From Azoarcus sp031555955 (GTDB taxonomy: Bacteria; Pseudomonadota; Gammaproteobacteria; Burkholderiales; Rhodocyclaceae), in contig JAVBTY010000009.1 of the NCBI GenBank assembly GCA_031555955.1, positions 74,393 through 138,392 of the forward strand: 64,000 nt of DNA, written 5' to 3'. Below the pieces are notes generated by a model. The model was not told where the DNA came from. It worked only from the letters and a program-made list of their open reading frames with translations, and made no database searches. Position 1 is the first letter of the stretch. Each line of letters starts with the position of its first letter. Made by a program: the position numbers and the translations under genes. Below are positions 1 to 9,869 of the stretch, in pieces.

Positions 1-3000
1 GGCGACCGATTCGGACAGCGTGGGCTGCACCGTTACCCGCAGATCCTGCGTTTCGGCGCTGACATCCACCGTGCCGCGCATCTGGATCCGCGCCGCCGCG
101 CCGGTAATTTCAAGGTTGCCGGTGCTCATCACGCCCTGGGCGACCGTCGCGTCGCCCGCGATGCGGTCAAAGGCGAAGCCTTCCGAAAAAATGTCGCGGA
201 AATCCAGCGTGATGCGCCGCGGCAGCGCCTGCAGGCTCAGCACCCCGAGCAGGCGGCCCATACCCGGGTCGAGCTTTCTGAACTGCCCGCTGCCTGCATC
301 GAACCGCATCGCGCCGCCCAGCGTCGGGTAATCGATGCGCGTGGGCGCGCCGTGCCACGCCAGATCGCCCGTCAGCGTGGCCTGGCCGCCGCGTACCGCG
401 TCCGGGTAGCCAAAGCGGTGCATGAAGCGCCCGATATTCGCCGTTTCAAGGCGGAAAGCCAGGCGCGAACGCTCTTCCCCCACGCTCTGCCATTCCCCGT
501 TGCCCGCCAGCCTGCCATCCGGGTTTTCGAGCAGCAGGCGGTCCAGCCTCCATGCGCCGTCATGGTTACGCGCGCTCACCTCCAGCCGCCCCAAGTCCAG
601 CCCGCGCAGGGTGAATTTTTCGGCGGCGACATCCAGCCCGGGCAGGCGGCGCACCGGCGTTTCTTCACTATTTCCGGCTTCCTTCTCGTGCCCGTCATCC
701 CCACCCACGTCGAGGTGTTCGAGGCGGGCCACCAAGGTGCCGTCGCCCGCATGACGCCAGTCGAATTCGCCCTTCGCCCGGTCGCTGTCCAGCCGGGCTT
801 TCCAGCCGCCGGCATCGGCCACCGCGCGCAGCGCCACCCCGTTCAGCGTCTGCCCGAGCAGGCGCAGCCTGTGCGCCTGCAGCGTCACGCCCGCCAGCGC
901 GAAACCGCCGCTGGCCTGCGGCGCTTCGCCGCCCGCATCGGCCTGCTCCCCAACCCGTACATCATCGGCCAGCGCCCGCCGCCAGGCATCCAGATCGATG
1001 TCATCGAATTCCGCCGCGGCCATCACGCCGCCATCGACCATGCGCGGCGTCTGGAACAGGCCGATGCCGCCGCGCTTTATCTGCCAGCCAGAGGGGATCG
1101 CGGCGTATTCGATTTCGGCCTGCAGCCTCTCGGCGAGTCTGGCGCGAAGGGTTCTCCGGCTACTGTCCGGATAATCCATCTCTATCAGCAGCGGCCAGCG
1201 TTCGGCAGCGTTTTTCCCGAACGGGAACGGGAAACTGGACGTGACGCCTTCGAGGCTGGAACGCACGCTGACATGCACGCCCTCCTTGCCGCGCACGGCG
1301 ACCTCGGCCTGCCAGGCGGCCGCGCCGCCCAGATGGGCCAGCGCGGGAGAGTCGTAATCGCGCCGCAGGACGCTGACGGGTAGCGTGCCGGAGGCGGAGA
1401 AAAGCACTCCGCCATCGGCCGACGTGGCGGCGGAAAGCTGCAGCGGCTCGCCGTACAGGCGCGCGCGCGCTTCGGGAATGGTGAGTTCGTCGGCGGTGAA
1501 ATGAAGCCGTCCGCCCGCCTCTTCCAGCGGCGGCATTCCTTCGGCCAGCCACAGGCGGTTGGCGGCGAAACGGTAAGCGCCGCTGACGCGGGTTCTGTCG
1601 AGCGCCGCCAGCGGCATCGCCAGACGCAGCTCAAGGGCTCCGCTGCCTTCGGCGCGCATGCCCTCGGTGAAATGGCCAATACGCCCGGCCACCGGACTCT
1701 GGGAAACAAAGCGGAGAAATTCGCCCGTCGGGCCGTTCGCCTTGCCGGTGATGGACATGACCGGGCCGCCGTCCGCGTCGAGATCGGGCACGCTGGCGTT
1801 CACGCCGGTCAGCGCGACGCCGAAAATCCGCGCCCGGCTAGAGTCGATGCGCAAACCGGGGCCTTCGAAGCGGACTTCGCCATACAGCCCTTCGATCGAG
1901 GGCCAGCCGGGCGCGTAATCGAGCACCGCGTCCGCCACCTTGATGGCGACGAGAAACTGGCCGCTGCCGTCGCGGAAGGGAAAATCGTCCAGCCGCCCGC
2001 GCAGGCGCAGCCGGGTTTCCGGCACATCGGCGCGGCGGATGGCGGTGCGCACCCAGTCGTTCGTTTCGCGGCCAACCACGCGCGGCAGGTAACGCCATAC
2101 CGATCCGCTTTCGGCGCGGGTGAGACGGGCCTGCATGTCGATCTCGCCCAGCACGCCGCTTTCCGGCCAGTAGCTGCCGGAGGCGTCGCCCGCGGCATCG
2201 GGGTTTTCGAAACTGGCCGTATCGAGCGTAACCCTCAGCCGCCCGTCCGCGCGCGACCAGCCGCCCTGCGCCCGCAGGGACGAAAACGTCAGCCGGGACT
2301 GCTCGAACACCTGCGGCAGGTCGATGTGCGCGCCCGCGCCGGAAAGGCGGAAGCGCCCGCCACCCTCATCGCCATCGATTTCGCCAGAAAGCCCGCCCAG
2401 ACCGGGCAAGGCTTCATACGCCTCGAAACCCACCTCCCTGAGCCGGGCGGCGAGCTTCCAGCGCCGCAGCGCGGCCATTTCGCCCTCCCAGGAAAAACGC
2501 AGCGCGCTGACCTGCCCGCGCAGCCCGGAACCGGCGAGCCGCGCCCGCGTTTCATCGCCCAGCGGCAGATACGCCGCCAGACGGGTGAGTACGGCCAGAT
2601 CAAGCTGGTTCGCACGCAGCTCGCCCCCGCCCGCGCGTTCTTCCGTACGGTTTTCCGCGCGCCCTTCTTCTTTATCCACCCCCTGCCAGCGCAGGGTGAA
2701 ATCAGTCGCGGGCAGCGCGACACCGTCCACCGTCGCCAGGCGCAGCCCCTGCGCCGTCAGCGTTATCTCCCGGTCCGAACGGCTGGCCGCCACACGCCCA
2801 TGCAGGCGGGACAGCCCCAGCTCCGGCAGGTTCTCGCCCAGGCGGGCGGAAACCGCTTCCAGCGCCACATCGGCCGTTACCGCCGTTTGCGCCGCGCCGT
2901 CCAGATCTAGCCACATCCGCACGCCGCCATCGCCTTTCAGGGGAAGCGGGTAATCCACCCACGGCAGCCAGCCGCCCAGGTCGGCATGCTTCAGATCGAC

Positions 3001-3726
3001 GTACAGTTTTCCCTTCGAGTGCAGCGGGTTTGGGGACGACAGCCGCGCCAGCTCGCCGCGCAGATCGAGCGCCGAGGCCAGATTTTCGGGCGGCTGCGCG
3101 CGCAGGGCGAAACGGTGAGCGCGAAAACCGCGGTCGAGCAGAAAATCCACCTGTTCCAGCCGCAGTTCCGGCGCGGCGCGGTAATCGTCGTTCCACGTCA
3201 GCGCCGCGCCGTGAATGGCGATCTGCTGCTGGGCCAGCACCCATTCCAGAAATCCGCCCCCATCGGGCCCGGCGGCGATGCGCAGCCCCGCCGCCACCAG
3301 GCCGCCATCGCGCTCGCGGCGCAGCGCCAGCGCGGGCGAATACACATCCAGACGATGGAAATGCGGCGTCCGCAACAACAGCGATTTCAGCGACAGCGTG
3401 GCATCGACCCGCGCCAGCTCCAGCGCCGGGCGGCCCTCACCGTCGCGCACGGTCACGCCGCGCAGATGCAGGCGCGGACGCAGGCCCGGCCAGTCCGCGC
3501 TCAGGGCATCGATCGTCACCGGCAGCCCCATTGCGCGCGAGGCCGCCGCCGCGATTTCTTCCCGGTAATCCCCAATATGCGGCGCGGCCACTTCCCGCGC
3601 GAACAGGAATACGCCCCCGACGATGAACCACAGCGCCAGCAATATCCGGGCGCAATAACGCAACCCCGGGCGCAGCCTCGCCGGGAGAGATGCTTTTACC
3701 GCGGAGGAAGGAAGGGTGTGATTCAT
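1..3726 (-). CDS. yhdP: YhdP family AsmA-like envelope protein (C-terminus beyond the left edge)
   Basis: The minus frame starting at 3726 stays open to base 1, giving 1242 codons with no stop, so the C-terminus lies outside the window. It begins MNHTLPSSAV, has one membrane segment at about residues 25-44, and continues as a long beta-rich periplasmic polypeptide without Cys clusters. Family members are about 1270 residues, so only a short tail should be missing. YhdP belongs to the AsmA/TamB clan of bridge-like proteins implicated in phospholipid transport to the outer membrane. The divergent neighbour is glnE, an order I know from other betaproteobacteria. Several long plus-strand frames across this region are antisense artefacts of the high GC content. 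Seen: length, membrane anchor, open frame. Inferred: the lipid-transport role. Confidence 0.85.
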   Translation of the reverse strand, partial: MNHTLPSSAVKASLPARLRPGLRYCARILLALWFIVGGVFLFAREVAAPHIGDYREEIAAAASRAMGLPVTIDALSADWPGLRPRLHLRGVTVRDGEGRPALELARVDATLSLKSLLLRTPHFHRLDVYSPALALRRERDGGLVAAGLRIAAGPDGGGFLEWVLAQQQIAIHGAALTWNDDYRAAPELRLEQVDFLLDRGFRAHRFALRAQPPENLASALDLRGELARLSSPNPLHSKGKLYVDLKHADLGGWLPWVDYPLPLKGDGGVRMWLDLDGAAQTAVTADVALEAVSARLGENLPELGLSRLHGRVAASRSDREITLTAQGLRLATVDGVALPATDFTLRWQGVDKEEGRAENRTEERAGGGELRANQLDLAVLTRLAAYLPLGDETRARLAGSGLRGQVSALRFSWEGEMAALRRWKLAARLREVGFEAYEALPGLGGLSGEIDGDEGGGRFRLSGAGAHIDLPQVFEQSRLTFSSLRAQGGWSRADGRLRVTLDTASFENPDAAGDASGSYWPESGVLGEIDMQARLTRAESGSVWRYLPRVVGRETNDWVRTAIRRADVPETRLRLRGRLDDFPFRDGSGQFLVAIKVADAVLDYAPGWPSIEGLYGEVRFEGPGLRIDSSRARIFGVALTGVNASVPDLDADGGPVMSITGKANGPTGEFLRFVSQSPVAGRIGHFTEGMRAEGSGALELRLAMPLAALDRTRVSGAYRFAANRLWLAEGMPPLEEAGGRLHFTADELTIPEARARLYGEPLQLSAATSADGGVLFSASGTLPVSVLRRDYDSPALAHLGGAAAWQAEVAVRGKEGVHVSVRSSLEGVTSSFPFPFGKNAAERWPLLIEMDYPDSSRRTLRARLAERLQAEIEYAAIPSGWQIKRGGIGLFQTPRMVDGGVMAAAEFDDIDLDAWRRALADDVRVGEQADAGGEAPQASGGFALAGVTLQAHRLRLLGQTLNGVALRAVADAGGWKARLDSDRAKGEFDWRHAGDGTLVARLEHLDVGGDDGHEKEAGNSEETPVRRLPGLDVAAEKFTLRGLDLGRLEVSARNHDGAWRLDRLLLENPDGRLAGNGEWQSVGEERSRLAFRLETANIGRFMHRFGYPDAVRGGQATLTGDLAWHGAPTRIDYPTLGGAMRFDAGSGQFRKLDPGMGRLLGVLSLQALPRRITLDFRDIFSEGFAFDRIAGDATVAQGVMSTGNLEITGAAARIQMRGTVDVSAETQDLRVTVQPTLSESVA

Positions 3727-4052
3727 TCAGGGAAGGGGCAGCCCACAAAGTTTTCCGCCGCTGGCTGCGCGCCGGGGCCGAAACACGCACGGTCCGCGTA
3801 GCGCCAGACGAAGGGGGAGGGGATTCTACCTTCTACCCGCACGCGGCGGCGCTGGCGCGCTCCGGAACCGCTCAATGGTGGCACAAACCGGTTTTGCACA
3901 CCGTTGCGCAATGTTTCGGACGCCCCCGCGCCACGCCCGCCCCGGACGGGGCCGGAGCAGGCCGGGTATGATGGAAAAATCCGGAGCCGCAGCGGCGCTT
4001 TCCTGTGCTTTCCTGTGCTTTCCCCCCTCACCTTTCCGCCATCCGCCCGACC
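3727..4052. other. Intergenic region between divergent yhdP and glnE
   Basis: This 326-base gap should hold the promoters of two divergent genes. A TATGAT hexamer at 3967-3972 could be a plus-strand -10 element for glnE, but I see no convincing -35 at the right distance. A 10-base unit, gctttcctgt, occurs twice in tandem at 3998-4017 with a partial third copy to 4023. It sits just upstream of the glnE start. No small gene or RNA is recognisable. Confidence 0.5.
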
Positions 4053-6716
4053 ATGTCCAACGAATCCGCCCTCCGCCACGCCGCCGGTCTGTCACGCTTT
4101 CTTGCCCGCATGCTGGAAAGCCGCCCCTGGCTGGAAGAAGCGCTGCTGGCGAGCACCAGCGCGCCGCTCGACGCCAGCGCGATGCGCGCCTTCATCGACG
4201 CCAGGGGCGCGGACGAAGCTTCGCTGCGCCCCGTACTGCGCCATCTGCGCACCTGGGTGGTGTGCCACCTCGTCGTGCGCGATCTCGCGGGCCGGGCAGC
4301 GCTGACCGAAGTCACCGAAACCATGACGGTGCTGGCCGAAACCGCCATCGCCCATGCGTATGAGGTGCTGCGCGAAGCGCTGGTGGAGCGCTACGGGCTG
4401 CCGCTGTCGCCCACCGGCTGGGAACAGTCGCTGCTGGTGATCGGCATGGGCAAGCTGGCCGGGCGGGAGCTGAACGTTTCCTCCGACATCGACCTGATCT
4501 TTATCTACCCGGAAGACGGCAACACCGGCGGCCGGAAAATCATCAGCAACTTCGAGTTTTTCGAGCGTCTGGGCAAGCAGCTTATCCAGGCGCTGGGCGA
4601 AGTGACCGAGCACGGCCAGGTGTTCCGCGTCGACATGCGGCTGCGCCCCAACGGTGAATCCGGCCCGCTGGCGGGCAGCTTCGACATGCTGGAACGCTAT
4701 CTGATCGCCCAGGGACGGGAGTGGGAGCGCTACGCCTGGATCAAGTCCCGCGTGCTCACCGGCGAGCGCTGGCGCGAGCTGGGCAACATCGTCCGCCCCT
4801 TCGTGTACCGCAAGTATCTCGATTTCGGCGCGATCAGCGCCATGCGCGACCTGCACCTGCAGATCCGCCGCGAAGTGGCGCGCCGCGACCGCGCCCACAA
4901 CGTCAAGCTGGGCCCCGGTGGCATCCGCGAAATCGAATTCATCGCCCAGGTGTTCCAGCTTATCCGCGGCGGGCGCGATGCCTCGCTGCAACTGTTCCCG
5001 ACGCTGCAGGTGCTGGCGCGGCTGGCCGAGCGCGGCATTCTCACCGCGGAGGCGGTAGACGAACTGTCCGCCGCCTACGATTTTCTGCGCCGCCTCGAAC
5101 ACCGCCTGCAATACCTCGACGACGCCCAGACCCACGATCTGCCGGACAACGATGCCGACCGCGCCCTCATCGCCACGGCGATGGGCTTCGACGGTTACGA
5201 CGCGCTGCTTGACGCGCTCGACCGCCACCGCGCGGCGGTGAGCCAGCACTTCGGCGCTGTTTTCGGCGACCCGTCCGAAGAAGAGCACGATCTGGACGAC
5301 ATCTGGGCCGCCGCGAAAGATCCGGAGCAGACCGCGCCCGCGCTGGCCGGGCTGGGCTACGCGGACGCCTCCGCCGCCGCCGGCCGGCTGAGCGCGCTGC
5401 ACGCCAGCCCGCGCTACCGCCAGCTGCCGAACCACATCAAGGAGCGCTTCGATGCGCTCATGCCGCGCGTGATCGAAACCGCCGCCGCCGCCGCGCATCC
5501 GGACGAAACCCTCGCGCGCTGCGCCGATCTGCTCGAAGCCATCAGCCGCCGCGGCGCCTATCTGGCGCTGCTGCAGCAGTATCCGCAGGCGCTCACGCGC
5601 GTGGCCGACCTCGTCGGCGCATCGCCGTGGGCGGCGCAATACCTCACCCATCACCCCATTCTGCTCGACGAGCTGCTCGCCGGACGCGGCCTTTCCGCCA
5701 CACCGGACTGGGCCGGATTCCGCGCCGAGCTCGCCGCGCAGCTCGACGCCGTGGAACCCGACATGGAACGGCAGATGGACCTGATGCGCGAGCAGCACCA
5801 CGCCCAGGTGTTCCGCCTGCTGATCCAGGATCTCGCCGGCCGGCTGACGGTGGAAAAGCTCGCCGACCATCTTTCCGAACTGGCCGACATCATGCTCGGC
5901 CTCACCCTGCCGCTGTGCTGGCGCAAGGTCAACATCCGCCATCGCGACGATCCGCGCTTCGCCGTCATCAGCTACGGCAAGCTCGGCGGCAAGGAGCTGG
6001 GCTACGCCTCGGATCTGGACATCGTTTTCCTGTACGACGACGCCCCCGAAGCCGCCGAGGTTTACTCCCGCCTCGCCCGGCGCGCCAGCACCTGGCTGTC
6101 CAGCCGCACTTCCGCCGGAATCCTGTTCGAAACCGACCTGCGCCTGCGCCCCAACGGCGAATCCGGCCTGCTCGTCTGTTCGCTCGAAGCCTTCCGCAAA
6201 TACCAGCTCGAATCGGCCTGGGTCTGGGAGCACCAGGCGCTCACCCGTGCGCGCATGAGCGCCGGTGATTCCGCCATCGGCGCGGCCTTTGAGCGCATCC
6301 GGGAAGAAGTCCTGCGCCTGCCGCGCGATCTGCCCGGCCTGCGCGCCGAAGTGCTGGCGATGCGCCAGAAAATGCGCGACACCCACGCGGGCAAGAGCGC
6401 GCTGTTCGACCTCAAGCACGACGCGGGCGGCCTCATCGACGTCGAATTTCTCATCCAGTATCTGGTGCTCGGCCATGCCCACCAGCACCCGCGCCTTACC
6501 GGCAACCTCGGCAACATCGCCCTGCTGCGCATCTGCGGCGAACTCGGCCTGATCCCGCCCGGCCTCGCCACCGCCTGCGGCAACAGCTACCGCCTGCTGC
6601 GCCGCCTGCAGCACCGCCAGCGCCTGAACAGCGAACCCTCACGGGTCGAACCGGAAGAAGCCGCCGCCGTGCGCGAACCGGTGCAGGCCCTGTGGAACCA
6701 CGTCTTCGGCGAATGA
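4053..6716 (+). CDS. glnE: Bifunctional glutamine synthetase adenylyltransferase / adenylyl-removing enzyme
   Basis: GlnE attaches AMP to, and removes it from, a tyrosine of glutamine synthetase, tuning nitrogen assimilation under PII control. Two nucleotidyltransferase domains are visible. The N-terminal deadenylylase has G131-x-G-K-L-x-G and the metal pair D145/D147. The C-terminal adenylylase has S640-Y-G-K-L-G-G and D654/D656. All key acidic residues are present, so both activities should be intact. At 887 residues it is slightly shorter than the E. coli enzyme (about 946), as is usual in betaproteobacteria. I chose the ATG at 4053 (MSNESALRH). An upstream GTG at 4005 would add 16 residues of unlikely composition within the repeat leader. 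No clear Shine-Dalgarno sequence precedes the start. Confidence 0.95.
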   Translation: MSNESALRHAAGLSRFLARMLESRPWLEEALLASTSAPLDASAMRAFIDARGADEASLRPVLRHLRTWVVCHLVVRDLAGRAALTEVTETMTVLAETAIAHAYEVLREALVERYGLPLSPTGWEQSLLVIGMGKLAGRELNVSSDIDLIFIYPEDGNTGGRKIISNFEFFERLGKQLIQALGEVTEHGQVFRVDMRLRPNGESGPLAGSFDMLERYLIAQGREWERYAWIKSRVLTGERWRELGNIVRPFVYRKYLDFGAISAMRDLHLQIRREVARRDRAHNVKLGPGGIREIEFIAQVFQLIRGGRDASLQLFPTLQVLARLAERGILTAEAVDELSAAYDFLRRLEHRLQYLDDAQTHDLPDNDADRALIATAMGFDGYDALLDALDRHRAAVSQHFGAVFGDPSEEEHDLDDIWAAAKDPEQTAPALAGLGYADASAAAGRLSALHASPRYRQLPNHIKERFDALMPRVIETAAAAAHPDETLARCADLLEAISRRGAYLALLQQYPQALTRVADLVGASPWAAQYLTHHPILLDELLAGRGLSATPDWAGFRAELAAQLDAVEPDMERQMDLMREQHHAQVFRLLIQDLAGRLTVEKLADHLSELADIMLGLTLPLCWRKVNIRHRDDPRFAVISYGKLGGKELGYASDLDIVFLYDDAPEAAEVYSRLARRASTWLSSRTSAGILFETDLRLRPNGESGLLVCSLEAFRKYQLESAWVWEHQALTRARMSAGDSAIGAAFERIREEVLRLPRDLPGLRAEVLAMRQKMRDTHAGKSALFDLKHDAGGLIDVEFLIQYLVLGHAHQHPRLTGNLGNIALLRICGELGLIPPGLATACGNSYRLLRRLQHRQRLNSEPSRVEPEEAAAVREPVQALWNHVFGE

Positions 6717-6756
6717 TCCATTCCCCTATCCTCCCTGGCCGCGCCAGACCCGCCCC

Positions 6757-8295
6757 ATGAACCAGGAAACCGAACTCAAGCTCGCCTTCCCCGCCCCGCT
6801 GCTGCCCGCCCTGCTGCGCCACCCGCTCGTGGCGGGCGCGCCGAAACAGGGCCGGGCCGTCACACTCCATAACACCTATTTCGATACCCCCGCGTTCGAA
6901 CTGCGCGCGCGCGGCATCGCGGTGCGCACCCGCAGGCAGGGCGGGAAATGGCTGCAGACGGTGAAATGCGCCGCTCCTTCCACCGCCGGGCTGTCGCAGC
7001 GCCCCGAATGGGAACAGCCCTGGCGCGGCGCGTTCGACTTTAGCGCGGTCGATGCGCCCGAAACCGCCGCGACGCTCGCCCGCTGCCGCGATGCGCTGAT
7101 ACCGGTCTTCACCACCCGCTTCCGCCGTGAAACCCGGCTGCACACGCCGCGCGAAGGCGTGCGCATCCTGCTGATGGCCGACACCGGCGCGGTCGAGGCC
7201 GACGGGCGCGCCGAACCCATTCACGAACTGGAACTGGAACTGGAAAGCGGCACGGCGGCCGATCTGCTCGAACTGGCCTGCGCGCTCGCCCGCGATCTGC
7301 CGCTGCTGCCCTCCGACCTCTCCAAGGCCGGGCGCGGCTACCGGCTGTTCCACAACCAGGGACCACGGGCGGAACAGGCCGAAGCCCCGGCCCTCCGCGC
7401 GGATCACTCCGTTTCCGCCGCGTTCCGCGAACTCGCCCACGGCTGCCTGCGCCAGTGGCAGGCCAACGCGGCGGCGGCAGCGGCCCTCGGCGCCGATGGC
7501 AACGATGGCGACGGCTGCGCCGAATGCATCCACCCGCTGCGCGTGGCGCTGCGGCGGCTGCGCACGCTCATCCGTTTTTTCGCGCCCGCCCTGCCGGACG
7601 GGTTCGCTCCGGCATGGAACCGCCGCCTGCGCGATCTGGCCGCCGCCTTCAGTCACAGCCGCGACATTGAAGCGCTGCACGCAGGTTTTCTCGCTCCGCT
7701 CGCCACTGCGGAACGCGCCTGCCGCATCGACGGGCTGCCCCGGCTGCTCACGCGTGCGGATGATGCCCGCCGCAGCGCCCGCGCAGCAGCGCTGGAGCGG
7801 ATCGGCAGCGACCGGCACGGGCTCGCACTGCTTGAGTTCAGCGCGGATCTGCTGCGCCTGCCTGAAAACACCCCGGGCGCGACGGATACGCCCGGGCGCT
7901 TTGCGCAGCGGCGGCTGGCGCGGCTGCGCCAAAAGGCGCGGCTGCGCTTCGAGGCTGCCCGCGCATCCGGGGCCTCGTCCCTGCCCGCGCGCCTGCACGC
8001 CCTGCGCATCGCGCTCAAACAGCTGCGCTACGGCATTGCCTTCTTCACCCCCCTGCTCCCTCAAAAAACCGCCCGGCGCGCGCTCTCCAGGCTCACCCGC
8101 ATCCAGACAGCGCTGGGCAATCTCAACGATGCGGCCCGCGCGCGCGACCTGCTCGCCGCCTGGGCTGATGAAGACGCCACGCTGCGAACCGCTGCCGCCC
8201 ACATCACGCAACAGATAAAAAAACACCGCACCCGCCGCCAGCGCCGCGCGCTGTGCCAGGCCGGGCTGCTGCTGTGGGGGAAAAAACCGTGGTGA
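6757..8295 (+). CDS. CYTH and CHAD domain protein (YgiF-like, inorganic triphosphatase/polyphosphate-associated)
   Basis: The 512-residue protein starts MNQETELKL, carrying the CYTH signature E-x-E-x-K at residues 4-8. The CYTH tunnel fold occupies roughly residues 1-200 and is rich in conserved charged residues. A CHAD helical domain fills the second half, with typical His/Arg-rich helices such as HPLRVALRRLR and LHALRIALKQLR. CYTH enzymes hydrolyse triphosphate, and CHAD domains are known to bind inorganic polyphosphate. Family knowledge therefore suggests a cytosolic polyphosphate or triphosphate role, but the substrate is inferred. The gene follows glnE by 40 bases, and its tail nearly meets the sixA gene, so the two are probably co-transcribed. 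Confidence 0.88.
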   Translation: MNQETELKLAFPAPLLPALLRHPLVAGAPKQGRAVTLHNTYFDTPAFELRARGIAVRTRRQGGKWLQTVKCAAPSTAGLSQRPEWEQPWRGAFDFSAVDAPETAATLARCRDALIPVFTTRFRRETRLHTPREGVRILLMADTGAVEADGRAEPIHELELELESGTAADLLELACALARDLPLLPSDLSKAGRGYRLFHNQGPRAEQAEAPALRADHSVSAAFRELAHGCLRQWQANAAAAAALGADGNDGDGCAECIHPLRVALRRLRTLIRFFAPALPDGFAPAWNRRLRDLAAAFSHSRDIEALHAGFLAPLATAERACRIDGLPRLLTRADDARRSARAAALERIGSDRHGLALLEFSADLLRLPENTPGATDTPGRFAQRRLARLRQKARLRFEAARASGASSLPARLHALRIALKQLRYGIAFFTPLLPQKTARRALSRLTRIQTALGNLNDAARARDLLAAWADEDATLRTAAAHITQQIKKHRTRRQRRALCQAGLLLWGKKPW

Positions 8296-8327
8296 CGCTT
8301 TCCCCCGGCCCCGCGCGGGAAAACCGC

Positions 8328-8780
8328 ATGGATCTGCTGCTCTGGCGTCACGCCGAAGCGCTCAACGGCAGCCCGGATCACGAACGCCCCCTGTCGGAGC
8401 GCGGCATCCGCCAGGCGCGGGAAACCGCCGCCTGGCTCACCAGGCATGCCCCGCGCAACCTGCGGATACTGGTTAGCCCCAGCTTGCGCACCCGTCAGAC
8501 GGCAGCCATATTCAGTGAAAATTTCACAACGGTTCCTGAACTCGGCCCCGAAGCCGGGGCGGCCAACCTGCTCGCAGCCGCAGGCTGGCCAGATGCCGGT
8601 GGCGCGGCGCTCATCGTCGGCCACCAGCCCGCCCTGGGCCGCGCGGCCTCCCTGCTGCTTGCGGGCAGTGAGGCGGAATGGACGTTCAGGAAAAGCGCGG
8701 TGTGGTGGTTTTCCAGCCGCATCAGAAACGGCCAGCGGCAGACCATTCTGCGCGCGGTAACCGGTGCCGGACTCACCTGA
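8328..8780 (+). CDS. sixA: SixA-type phosphohistidine phosphatase
   Basis: This 150-residue histidine phosphatase starts MDLLLWRHAEA, where R-H is the catalytic RHG-type motif with Ala in place of Gly, a common SixA variant. The second half contains GHQPALG, which supplies the second catalytic His. SixA removes phosphate from histidine of phosphotransfer (HPt/PTS) proteins. The ATG at 8328 places the RH motif at residues 7-8, as usual for the family. Upstream GTG codons at 8289 and 8292 would add a poorly conserved leader overlapping the CYTH-CHAD gene. It sits 32 bases after that gene. Confidence 0.85.
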   Translation: MDLLLWRHAEALNGSPDHERPLSERGIRQARETAAWLTRHAPRNLRILVSPSLRTRQTAAIFSENFTTVPELGPEAGAANLLAAAGWPDAGGAALIVGHQPALGRAASLLLAGSEAEWTFRKSAVWWFSSRIRNGQRQTILRAVTGAGLT

Positions 8781-8902
8781 ACAGGCACGGAACATGCCCC
8801 CGGCAGCCGCTTCCGCCCCGCTTCAGGCAGCCCCTTTTGCGCAACGCACAACGAGCGTATTCTTCCGCCTCTCCGAGCGACCCCAGAGTACTTCCACCCG
8901 CC

Positions 8903-9832
8903 ATGAATGAATCCGCACCAGTCCAGAACGGCGCCGCCCGCATCATCGACGGCGTCAAGCGCCTGTTTTACGACGGCTACTGGATCAAGGCTTACGATCC
9001 GCCCGCCGATTCGCTCGCGACGAAAAAGGCGCTCATCCAGGCGCTGACGCGCCGCCTTTTCAACCACGTCGAACATGGCATCAACATCCCCGGCAGGCGT
9101 CTGGCCGACGCGCGCCGCGCCTACGAAAGCGAAGCCGACCCGAAACGCAAGCGGGTCAAGGGCGCGATGCTGGCCGGGGCGATGTTCAACCGCGCCACCG
9201 ATATTTTCACCAAGCTGGTCGAACTGCAGGAACTGGGCGTCGAAATCGACACGGACAACGCCCTGATGCGCGAATGCGGCGTCTGTCTTCAGGAAGCGCT
9301 GGAGCTGGGGCGGCTGGTGCTGCACCGCAGCGGAGAGGAGGGCATTGATGAACTCTGGGGCGAGCCCTTCCGCGCTTTTTCGATTCCGGTCGAAGCCTTT
9401 TACGAAAGCCGCTATATCAAGATCGCGCAGACCCTGCGCGACATCGACCAGGTCTGCGCGGCGATGACCGCAACCTTTGCCGCCAGCGAGCTTTTCGCCG
9501 GGATCGAGCAGCCGCTGCGCCAGCTCAACGAGGCGGCCAAGATCAAGTGCGAAACCCTGCGCACCGACAGCACCATCTTCGATATCTGGGCCAGCTTCGT
9601 CATCGCCGCCGAGGAACTCACCGCCTTCAGGCCGCACCTGTCCTCCCCCCCGCTCAAGGGCGAGGCCCGGCTCGCCGCCGGCGGCCAGCGCCTGCTGGTG
9701 AAGGGGCGCGATCTCATCACCTACATCACGCGCGCGCGCACCCCCATGCCCAAAAGCACGGAGGAGTACATCCGGCTGTGCCAGCGCTACGCGGAAGGCA
9801 TCGAGCGCCTGAAAAGCTCCCGTACCGCATAA
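8903..9832 (+). CDS. Unrecognised 309-residue cytosolic protein
   Basis: I do not recognise the family. The start ATG at 8903 gives MNESAPVQNG. The protein looks soluble and largely alpha-helical, with many charged residues, no signal peptide and no membrane segment. Recognisable blocks include VKRLFYDGYWIKAYDPP near the N-terminus, then a helical region with two cysteines in ECGVCLQEALELGRL. Composition and third-position GC match the neighbours, so it is very likely a real core gene. It follows sixA by 122 bases and precedes a rhodanese gene. The link to the CYTH-CHAD/SixA pair is positional only. Confidence 0.75.
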   Translation: MNESAPVQNGAARIIDGVKRLFYDGYWIKAYDPPADSLATKKALIQALTRRLFNHVEHGINIPGRRLADARRAYESEADPKRKRVKGAMLAGAMFNRATDIFTKLVELQELGVEIDTDNALMRECGVCLQEALELGRLVLHRSGEEGIDELWGEPFRAFSIPVEAFYESRYIKIAQTLRDIDQVCAAMTATFAASELFAGIEQPLRQLNEAAKIKCETLRTDSTIFDIWASFVIAAEELTAFRPHLSSPPLKGEARLAAGGQRLLVKGRDLITYITRARTPMPKSTEEYIRLCQRYAEGIERLKSSRTA

Positions 9833-9869
9833 CGCGCCCCGGATTCCAGCCCCGCACGCGAGAACATCC

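Noticed and set aside
352..3801. Long plus-strand open frames (343, 469 and 271 codons) over the first 3.8 kb
   Set aside because: They are antisense to the open YhdP frame, are rich in Arg/Gln/His/Pro, and have no recognisable domains, as expected of shadows in GC-rich DNA.
4092..6614. 840-codon minus-strand frame antisense to glnE
   Set aside because: The plus-strand GlnE has both catalytic motifs and full family length. The antisense product is low-complexity Gly/Gln/Ala without any motif.
6496..8226. 576-codon minus-strand frame antisense to the CYTH-CHAD gene
   Set aside because: The plus strand carries a complete two-domain protein. The antisense frame is a compositional artefact.
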